Below are positions 57,983-64,000 of a stretch of 64,000 nucleotides of DNA, piece by piece (within the stretch, counting starts at the first letter, position 1; each line of letters starts with the position of its first letter). The DNA comes from Microbacterium sp. (GTDB lineage Bacteria; Actinomycetota; Actinomycetes; Actinomycetales; Microbacteriaceae), in assembly GCA_002703245.1 (NCBI GenBank), contig NZTV01000111.1, positions 1 to 64,000 of the forward strand. Reading direction: 5' to 3'. The position numbers were made by a program, and so were the translations under genes. The notes beneath the pieces were generated by a model. The model did not search any database and was not told the origin of the DNA. It was given only the letters and a program-made list of their open reading frames with translations.

Positions 57983-59098
57983 GTGACCGCGACAACCACC
58001 CCGCCGAAGGCCCCCAGCCGGCGGAGCGAGAGCCCCGAGCCCCCGCGCTCGGTCAAGCGCATCGCGTTCGGCCATCGGATGAGCCGATGGGATCTGAAGC
58101 TCTCTCCGTATCTCTACATCTCGCCGTTCTTCATCCTGTTCGCGATCGTCGGCCTGTTCCCGATCGCCTACACGGCGGTCATCTCGTTCATGGACTGGGA
58201 CCTCGTCCGCAACTCGGGCGAGTTCATCGGGTTCGAGCAATACGGCTGGATCCTCGGCAACCCCAAGTTCTGGATCGCCCTGCGCAACACCTTCAGCATC
58301 TTCCTGCTGTCGTCGATCCCCCAGCTGATCGCCGCGATCTTCATCGCCGCGATGCTCGACCAGAACATCCGCGCCAAGACCTTCTGGCGCATGGGCGTGC
58401 TCGTCCCGTATGTGATGGCCCCCGTCGCCGTCGCCCTCATCTTCAGCAACCTGTTCGGCGACCAGTACGGCCTCGTCAACTCGATCCTCCAAGACCTCGG
58501 CTTGCCCGCCGTCCAGTGGCACTCGGACGCGTTCGCCAGCCACATCGCGATCGCCACGATGGTCAACTTCCGCTGGACCGGCTACAACACCCTGATCCTC
58601 CTGGCCGCCATGCAGGCCATCCCGCGCGACTACTACGAGGCCGCCACCGTCGACGGGGCCAGCAAGCCGCGTCAGTTCTTCTCGATCACCGTGCCGAGCC
58701 TCCGACCGACGCTGATCTTCGTGATCATCACCTCGACCATCGGCGGACTGCAGATCTTCGACGAGCCGCGCATGTACGACCAGTACGGCACCGGCGGCCC
58801 GAACTCGCAGTGGCTCACGATCACCCTCTGGCTCTACAACATCGGTTGGGGCGAGTGGAACTTCGGGCGTGCGGCCGCGCTGGCGTGGATCCTGTTCATC
58901 ATCATCCTGCTGATCGGCGTGATCAACCTGGTCGTCACGCAGGGGCTGGTGCGAACGGAAGGCACTCGCACCACGCAGACGAGAGCCGAACGCCGGGCCG
59001 CCGCTCGCGCGGCCAAGCTCGCTGTGCAGAGCGAGGCCCGGGTGCACGCCGCCGCTCCCGCCACCACGACCGGCTCAACCCGAGAGGACGAGCGATGA
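57983..59098 (+). CDS. cebF: sugar ABC transporter permease (CebF-like)
   Basis: This 371-aa MalF-type permease has six membrane helices starting at LSPYLYISPFFILFAIVGLF. The EAA coupling loop is YYEAATVDGASKPRQFFSIT. A basic/Ala-rich cytoplasmic tail of about 45 residues follows (TQTRAERRAAARAAKLA). GTG at 57983 with ACGAGGA upstream is chosen over an earlier frame start at 57926 that lacks a ribosome-binding site. The stop overlaps the next permease (ATGA). Confidence 0.9.
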   Translation: MTATTTPPKAPSRRSESPEPPRSVKRIAFGHRMSRWDLKLSPYLYISPFFILFAIVGLFPIAYTAVISFMDWDLVRNSGEFIGFEQYGWILGNPKFWIALRNTFSIFLLSSIPQLIAAIFIAAMLDQNIRAKTFWRMGVLVPYVMAPVAVALIFSNLFGDQYGLVNSILQDLGLPAVQWHSDAFASHIAIATMVNFRWTGYNTLILLAAMQAIPRDYYEAATVDGASKPRQFFSITVPSLRPTLIFVIITSTIGGLQIFDEPRMYDQYGTGGPNSQWLTITLWLYNIGWGEWNFGRAAALAWILFIIILLIGVINLVVTQGLVRTEGTRTTQTRAERRAAARAAKLAVQSEARVHAAAPATTTGSTREDER

Positions 59099-60006
59099 GC
59101 ACCACCACTCCTCCCGTCACCGTCTCCGACGAGGGCATCCCCGTCGAGGAGAAGCCGCGCCGGCGTCGCCGTCGTGCGATCCGCGGAACCCGCCCCGGCT
59201 GGTTCGTCTACGGCGCCCTGGCCGTCGTGCTGGGCGGGTCGCTGTTCCCCTTCTACTGGTCGTTCCTGATCGGTTCGGGTGACGCATCCACCATCCGCGA
59301 CCCCAACATGTCGTGGCTGCCCGGTGGCAACTTCATCGACAACGCCATGGCGGTCGTCAACGACCCGGCCGTGAACTTCTGGCTGGCGCTGTGGAACTCG
59401 ATCTACAGTTCCGCTCTCATCGCCCTGTCGGTCGTGTTCTTCTCGACCCTCGCGGGGTGGGCGTTCGCGAAGCTGAAGTTCAAGGGCGGCAACTGGCTGC
59501 TCGTGTTCGTCATCGCGACGATGGCCGTGCCGATGCAGCTGGGTGTCGTGCCGCTGTACATCCTGTTCTCCGAACTCGGCTGGACGGGGCAGATCGGCGC
59601 GATCATCGTGCCGGCGCTGGTGACCGCCTTCGGGGTGTTCTGGATGACGCAGTACCTGCGACAGTCGGTGCCCGACGAGCTCATCGAGGCCGCGCGGGTC
59701 GACGGTGCCACATCGTTCCGCACGTTCTGGACGATCGGCCTGCCCGCGGCGCGCCCGGCGGCCGCCATGCTGGGGCTGTTCACCTTCGTGACGGCGTGGA
59801 ACAACTTCTTCTGGCCGTTCATCGTGCTCGACCGTCAGAACCCGACGCTTCCGGTGGCCCTGTCGCTGTTGCAGTCGAACTACTTCGTCGACTACTCGAT
59901 CGTCCTGGCCGGTGTGCTGTTGGCGACGATCCCGCTGTTGATCCTGTTCGTGTTCGTCGGCAAGCAGCTGGTAAGCGGCATCATGGCAGGAGCCGTGAAG
60001 GGATGA
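59095..60006 (+). CDS. cebG: sugar ABC transporter permease (CebG-like)
   Basis: This 303-aa MalG-type permease has a basic N-terminus (EEKPRRRRRRAIRGTRPG) and six helices (VYGALAVVLGGSLFPFYWSF the first). The EAA loop is LIEAARVDGATSFRTFWTIG and the C-terminal helix ends LVSGIMAGAVKG as usual. It overlaps cebF and the beta-glucosidase gene by 4 bp each. No ATPase is encoded in the operon; a shared MsiK-type ATPase elsewhere would be expected. Confidence 0.9.
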   Translation: MSTTTPPVTVSDEGIPVEEKPRRRRRRAIRGTRPGWFVYGALAVVLGGSLFPFYWSFLIGSGDASTIRDPNMSWLPGGNFIDNAMAVVNDPAVNFWLALWNSIYSSALIALSVVFFSTLAGWAFAKLKFKGGNWLLVFVIATMAVPMQLGVVPLYILFSELGWTGQIGAIIVPALVTAFGVFWMTQYLRQSVPDELIEAARVDGATSFRTFWTIGLPAARPAAAMLGLFTFVTAWNNFFWPFIVLDRQNPTLPVALSLLQSNYFVDYSIVLAGVLLATIPLLILFVFVGKQLVSGIMAGAVKG

Positions 60007-61484
60007 GCACCATGACCCCCACCTCCCGAGAGGAATCCCCCCAGATGACCGCTCCCGCCCGACCGTTCCCGAAGGACTTCCTGTTCGGAGCCGCCACCGC
60101 CGCATTCCAGATCGAAGGCGCGGCTCACGAGGACGGACGCCGCGACTCGATCTGGGACGCGTTCTGCCGCGTGCCCGACGCGGTCATCAACGGCGACAAC
60201 GGGGATGTCGCCTGCGACCACTACCACCGCTACCGCGACGATGTGGCACTCATGAAAGACCTCGGGCTGAACACCTACCGGTTCTCGACCTCGTGGTCTC
60301 GCGTCCGCCCCGACGGTGGGCAGGTGAACCCCGCCGGGGTCGACTTCTACAAGCGTCTCGTCGACGAGCTGCTCGACGCCGACATCCTGCCCTGGCTCAC
60401 CCTCTACCACTGGGATCTGCCGCAGGCCCTCCAGGAGAAGGGCGGATGGGCCGCTCGCGACACCGCGGCGCGCTTCACCGAGTACGCACTCGACATGCAC
60501 GACGCCCTCGGTGATCGGGTCAAGGTGTGGACGACCCTCAACGAGCCGTGGTGCTCGTCGTTCCTGAGCTACACCGCGGGCATCCACGCGCCGGGCCACT
60601 ACAGCGTCGAGGAGGGGATGCTCGCCGCGCATCACCTCATGCTCGCTCACGGTCAGACCATCGGTGCACTACGGGAGCGCGATGCGTCCCTGAACCTCGG
60701 GATCACCCTGAACCTGACCGTCGCCGACGCGGTCGACCTGAGCGACCCCGCCGACCTCGACGCCGCGCGCCGCATCGACGGGCAGTTCAACCGGTGGTTC
60801 CTCGACCCGATCTTCCGCGGTGAGTACCCCGCTGACGTGGTCGAAGACATCCGCGCGGTCGACGCCGACGCCGTCGCGGCGTTCGAAGCGGCCGTGCAAC
60901 CGGGCGATCTCGAGCTCATCTCGACCCGCATCGACTCCCTCGGGGTGAACTACTACCACGGCGAGTACGTGGGAGGACACGAACCGGAGGTGGCCCCGAT
61001 CAGCGGCGACGCCCCCACCGCGCGTGCGGCCCACTCGCCGTTCCCCTCGCACGAGGGCATCTTCTGGCACGAGCGGGGTCTGCCCCGCACCCCGATGCAG
61101 TGGGAGGTGCAGCCGGAGGGCCTCACCCGCCTGCTCCAGCGAGTGTCGGCGGACTACGCGGGCCCGGCCGGGACGGCGCTGTACGTCACCGAGAACGGGG
61201 CCGCCTACGACGACGTCGCCGTGATCGAGGACGGGCAGACCCGTGTGCACGACGCGGACCGCGTCGAGTTCCTACGGGGGCACCTCGGTGCCGTGCTCGA
61301 CGCGATCGACGCCGGAGTGGATGTGGACGGCTACTTCTACTGGTCGATGCTCGACAACTTCGAGTGGGCCTGGGGGTACGAGAAGCGTTTCGGGATCGTG
61401 CGCGTCGACTACGAGACGCAGGAGCGCTCCCTGAAGGACAGCGGGCGCGAGTACGCTCGCATCATCGCCTCGCGCACGCTGTGA
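60003..61484 (+). CDS. bglC: GH1 beta-glucosidase
   Basis: This 493-aa retaining glycosidase hydrolyses cellobiose and short cello-oligosaccharides after uptake. It has the N-terminal signature FLFGAATAAFQIEGAAHEDG, the acid/base TLNEPW (E181) and the nucleophile YVTENGA (E397), and the C-terminal YWSMLDNFEWAWGYEKRFGI. There is no signal peptide, so it is cytoplasmic. Two ATGs are possible (60003, coupled by ATGA to cebG, and 60045); the coupled one is chosen. Confidence 0.95.
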   Translation: MSTMTPTSREESPQMTAPARPFPKDFLFGAATAAFQIEGAAHEDGRRDSIWDAFCRVPDAVINGDNGDVACDHYHRYRDDVALMKDLGLNTYRFSTSWSRVRPDGGQVNPAGVDFYKRLVDELLDADILPWLTLYHWDLPQALQEKGGWAARDTAARFTEYALDMHDALGDRVKVWTTLNEPWCSSFLSYTAGIHAPGHYSVEEGMLAAHHLMLAHGQTIGALRERDASLNLGITLNLTVADAVDLSDPADLDAARRIDGQFNRWFLDPIFRGEYPADVVEDIRAVDADAVAAFEAAVQPGDLELISTRIDSLGVNYYHGEYVGGHEPEVAPISGDAPTARAAHSPFPSHEGIFWHERGLPRTPMQWEVQPEGLTRLLQRVSADYAGPAGTALYVTENGAAYDDVAVIEDGQTRVHDADRVEFLRGHLGAVLDAIDAGVDVDGYFYWSMLDNFEWAWGYEKRFGIVRVDYETQERSLKDSGREYARIIASRTL

Positions 61485-61533
61485 CTCCCCACCGCCCGAT
61501 CGTGCAGGCGTAGGGAGTAGGGAAGGAGTCGTG

Positions 61534-62550
61534 ATGACCACGTCGTCCGCAGCTCGCGGGGCCGTCACGATCGAAGAGGTCGCCACCGCGGCCGGAGTGT
61601 CGCGGTCGACCGTGTCACGCGTCGTGAACGGTTCCCCCGCGGTGAGTCCCGAGGCCGTCGAGGCGGTCAACCGTGCGATCGCCGACCTCAACTACGTGCC
61701 CAACCGCGCCGCACGGACCCTCGCGAGCCGGCAGACGCACGCGATCGCGCTGATCGTGCCCGAAGACACCACCCGGTTCTTCGGCGACCCGTTCTTCGCC
61801 TCGGTCGTCTCCGGGATCAACGCGCGACTGAGCCAGTCCGACTACGTGCTCAACCTCGTGATCGCCAGCGACGATCCCGGAGACAAGACCACGAGCTACA
61901 TGCGCTCGGGCGCGGTCGATGGCGCGATCGTGGTCTCGCACCACACCAGCGACACCTATCTCGACCGGATCGCGGCGGTGGTCCCGGTCGTCTACGGTGG
62001 TCGCCCGGTGACCGCGCGCGAGCGCGACTACTACGTCGACGTCGACAATCGGCGCGGCGGCTATGAGGCGACGGCCCATCTGATCGCAACCGGTCGCACG
62101 CGCATCGCGACCATCACGGGTCCTCTCGACATGCCCGCCGCCGTCGACCGGTTGCAGGGCTGGCGCGACGCCCTCGCCGCCGCCGGCCTCCCCGAGGGGG
62201 TCGTCGAAGACGGCGACTTCACGACGGACGGGGGAGCGGTGGCGATGCGCCGGATGCTCGCCACGGGCGCGCTACCCGAGGCGATCTTCGTCGCGAGCGA
62301 CCTGATGGCCCAGGGGGTGCTGAGCGTGCTCGCGGCCGAGGGGATCGCGGTGCCCGACGCGATCGCGATCGTCGGCTTCGACGACTCGCCGGTTGCGACA
62401 TCCGTCACCCCGCAGCTCACGACGGTACGACAGCCCTCGTTCGAGCAGGGTGAGCAGATGGCGAACATGCTCCTCGACCGGCTCGCGGGTCTCGATCCCG
62501 ACCACGTCACCGTGCTGCCGGCCGACCTCATCGTGCGCGACTCCGCCTGA
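61534..62550 (+). CDS. cebR: LacI-family regulator (CebR-like)
   Basis: This 338-aa repressor has the LacI helix-turn-helix VTIEEVATAAGVSRSTVSRV ... AVNRAIADLNYVPNRAARTL (residues 10-60) and a periplasmic-binding-protein-like effector domain ending VGFDDSPVATSVTPQLTTVR. It is the last gene of the ceb operon; palindromes GAGAGCGCTCTC at the operon promoter are its likely operators and the inducer probably a cello-oligosaccharide. The ATG at 61534 is preferred over GTG 61531 because of spacing from GGAAGGAG (61521-61528). Confidence 0.9.
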   Translation: MTTSSAARGAVTIEEVATAAGVSRSTVSRVVNGSPAVSPEAVEAVNRAIADLNYVPNRAARTLASRQTHAIALIVPEDTTRFFGDPFFASVVSGINARLSQSDYVLNLVIASDDPGDKTTSYMRSGAVDGAIVVSHHTSDTYLDRIAAVVPVVYGGRPVTARERDYYVDVDNRRGGYEATAHLIATGRTRIATITGPLDMPAAVDRLQGWRDALAAAGLPEGVVEDGDFTTDGGAVAMRRMLATGALPEAIFVASDLMAQGVLSVLAAEGIAVPDAIAIVGFDDSPVATSVTPQLTTVRQPSFEQGEQMANMLLDRLAGLDPDHVTVLPADLIVRDSA

Positions 62551-62586
62551 CCTCCGGGGGCGCCGCGCACCGGAGGCCGGCTCACC

Positions 62587-63906
62587 TCACTCCGGGTCGC
62601 CGCCCAGCGGACCGACCGCGGGGATCGGACCGCCGTCGTCCGCACCGGTCTTGCGGGCGCGCGCGATGGCGTTCCCGAGGTGGTAGATCAGCAACGCCGC
62701 GGCCGATCCGATCACGATGGCGCCGAGTTGGAAGTCGCCCCACTGCATCGTGAACCCCGCGATGGCGATCACCAGCGCCACGGCGCCGGTGTACTGGTTG
62801 ACCGGGCGCGAGAAGTCCACGCGGTTGTCGACCCAGATCTTGATCCCGATGATCCCGATGAGGCCGTAGAGCGCGGTGGTCACGCCGCCGAGCACGCCCG
62901 CGGGGATCGAGTTGAACAGCTCCCCGACTTTGGGGGAGAGGCTGAGCAGGATCGCTGTGGCGCCCGCGACCCAGTACGCGGCGGTCGAGTACACGCGGGT
63001 TGCGGCCATGACGCCGATGTTCTCGCCATAGGTGGTCGTCCCCGACCCGCCGAAGAAACCCGCGACCGTGGTGGCCGCGCCGTCGGCGATGAGCGCACGA
63101 CCGGTGTGACGGTTCACCGAGGCATCCGTCATCGTCGCGACGCCGCGCACGTGGCCGACGTTCTCGGCGATGAGGACGAGTACGACGGGGAGGAACATCG
63201 CGATCACCCCCCACGTCTGCGGCGAGGTGAAGTCGGCGATCTGGAACTCGGGGAGACCGACCCAGGCGGCCTGCTCGACGGCCGTGAAGTCGATCTCGCC
63301 CGACAGCAGTGCCACCACGTAGCCGACGATCACGCCCAGGAAGATCGAAATCCGTCCCAGGAAACCGCGGAACAGCACGCTGAACAGCACGACCGAGACG
63401 AGCGTGATCGTCGCCGTCAGCGGTTGCACCTGGAAGTTCGTCCACGCCACCGGTGCGAGGTTGAAGCCGATGAGCGCCACGATGGCGCCGGCGACCACCG
63501 GCGGCATCAGACGGTCGATCCACCCGAGCCCGGCGAACTGCACGATCACACCGACGGCCGCGAGCAGCAGGCCGACCGCGACGATGCCGGCCAGCGCCGA
63601 CCCCATGCCCGCGGTCGCCGTGGCCGCGGTCACCGGGGCGATGAACGCGAACGACGAGCCGAGGTAGCTGGGCAGCTTGTTGCGGGTGACCAGCAGGAAC
63701 AAGATCGTGCCGACGCCCGAGAACAACAGCGTCGTGGGCACCGGGAACCCGGTCAGCACCGGTACGAGGAACGTCGCCCCGAACATGGCGATCACGTGCT
63801 GCATGCCGATCGCCACGGTCGCACCCCAGTTGAGGCGCTCGGTGGGTGCCACCACCTTCCCGGGTTCGACGGTTCGACCGTTTCCGTGCAGGGACCAGAC
63901 AGGCAT
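62587..63906 (-). CDS. uracil/xanthine permease (NCS2 family)
   Basis: This 439-aa nucleobase:proton symporter has about 14 membrane segments. GMQHVIAMFGATFLVPVLTG is the NCS2 opening and SGTTTYGENIGVMAATRVYS is the NAT signature with the substrate-binding Glu. LGSSFAFIAPVTAATATAGM is the QH-like helix of UraA-type proteins. UraA-like uracil specificity is most probable from TYGENIG, but xanthine or uric acid cannot be excluded, and either would suit this purine-rich region. It is convergent with cebR. Confidence 0.88.
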   Translation of the reverse strand: MPVWSLHGNGRTVEPGKVVAPTERLNWGATVAIGMQHVIAMFGATFLVPVLTGFPVPTTLLFSGVGTILFLLVTRNKLPSYLGSSFAFIAPVTAATATAGMGSALAGIVAVGLLLAAVGVIVQFAGLGWIDRLMPPVVAGAIVALIGFNLAPVAWTNFQVQPLTATITLVSVVLFSVLFRGFLGRISIFLGVIVGYVVALLSGEIDFTAVEQAAWVGLPEFQIADFTSPQTWGVIAMFLPVVLVLIAENVGHVRGVATMTDASVNRHTGRALIADGAATTVAGFFGGSGTTTYGENIGVMAATRVYSTAAYWVAGATAILLSLSPKVGELFNSIPAGVLGGVTTALYGLIGIIGIKIWVDNRVDFSRPVNQYTGAVALVIAIAGFTMQWGDFQLGAIVIGSAAALLIYHLGNAIARARKTGADDGGPIPAVGPLGGDPE

Positions 63907-64000
63907 ACGTGCTCCTCGAGGATGTGCGGCGACGAATCTGCGCCGCCGACACGATATCGGTTGTCGCCCACCGCATCCGTCACCGCTTCGTCATCCCTCT
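63907..64000. other. right-edge intergenic sequence
   Basis: The upstream region of the permease contains no clear GlnR-like box or other recognisable element in the 94 bases available. Confidence 0.4.

Overview
The window is high-GC DNA with strongly GC-biased third codon positions, many GTG/TTG starts, apparently leaderless promoters and mycothiol-type enzymes. It fits an actinobacterium, most likely Microbacteriaceae (Microbacterium-like). The genus is an inference from gene content, not an alignment. I see no rRNA, tRNA or CRISPR array.

Left part (1-23 kb): after the 5' end of a GH13 alpha-glucosidase comes a nearly complete aerobic purine/urate pathway. It holds FAD urate hydroxylase (hpxO), adenine phosphoribosyltransferase, HIU hydrolase (hiuH), OHCU decarboxylase (uraD), allantoinase (allB), an unusual acetamidase/formamidase-amidase fusion, ureidoglycine-glyoxylate aminotransferase (pucG) and allantoate amidohydrolase (allC). 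An ATZ/TRZ-type deaminase, an NMT1/THI5-type ABC transporter, an adenine-deaminase-like protein and a XRE-cupin regulator follow. Then come a nucleoside deaminase, an MFS exporter, a DksA/TraR protein and a small sulfur module (DUF4395, a tiny Cys protein, a rhodanese lipoprotein) arranged around a perfect CsoR-type palindrome.

Middle (23-37 kb): a TetR/AhpD-like pair and an alpha/beta hydrolase lead into a minus-strand catabolic operon whose substrate I cannot name. It encodes aldehyde dehydrogenase, an LLM flavin monooxygenase, a split TPP decarboxylase, a GMC oxidoreductase and an adenosine-deaminase homologue. A third deaminase homologue and an AtzA/TrzN-type amidohydrolase lie nearby. 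The operon promoter and the amidohydrolase promoter share a composite control element: a GlnR-like box plus an AGCAAT/ATTGCT inverted repeat with identical spacing. This is the best candidate for an undescribed nitrogen-scavenging system in the window.

Right part (37-64 kb): an IS1182-type element splits a DUF222/HNH endonuclease pseudogene, with a 4-bp target duplication that restores the frame when removed. Next are maltokinase and a trehalose-synthase-type GH13. A xanthine dehydrogenase operon follows (FAD subunit, a fused FeS-molybdopterin subunit, a XRE-cupin regulator), then uridine phosphorylase, XdhC and a MobA-like nucleotidyltransferase. After these come a 2-hydroxyacid dehydrogenase, purSQ, an HTH-membrane fusion, a CebEFG/BglC/CebR-type cello-oligosaccharide operon with three LacI-type operators, and a uracil/xanthine permease.

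Together the genes take adenine/guanine-type bases through xanthine and urate to allantoin, allantoate and ureidoglycine. GlnR-like boxes (GTAAC-N6-GAAAC type) precede hpxO, allB, the ABC operon, the xdh operon, xdhC/mocA and the two composite promoters, which suggests nitrogen control of the whole set. Several families of short palindromic repeats fill the intergenic gaps, and one copy lies inside the xdh linker.
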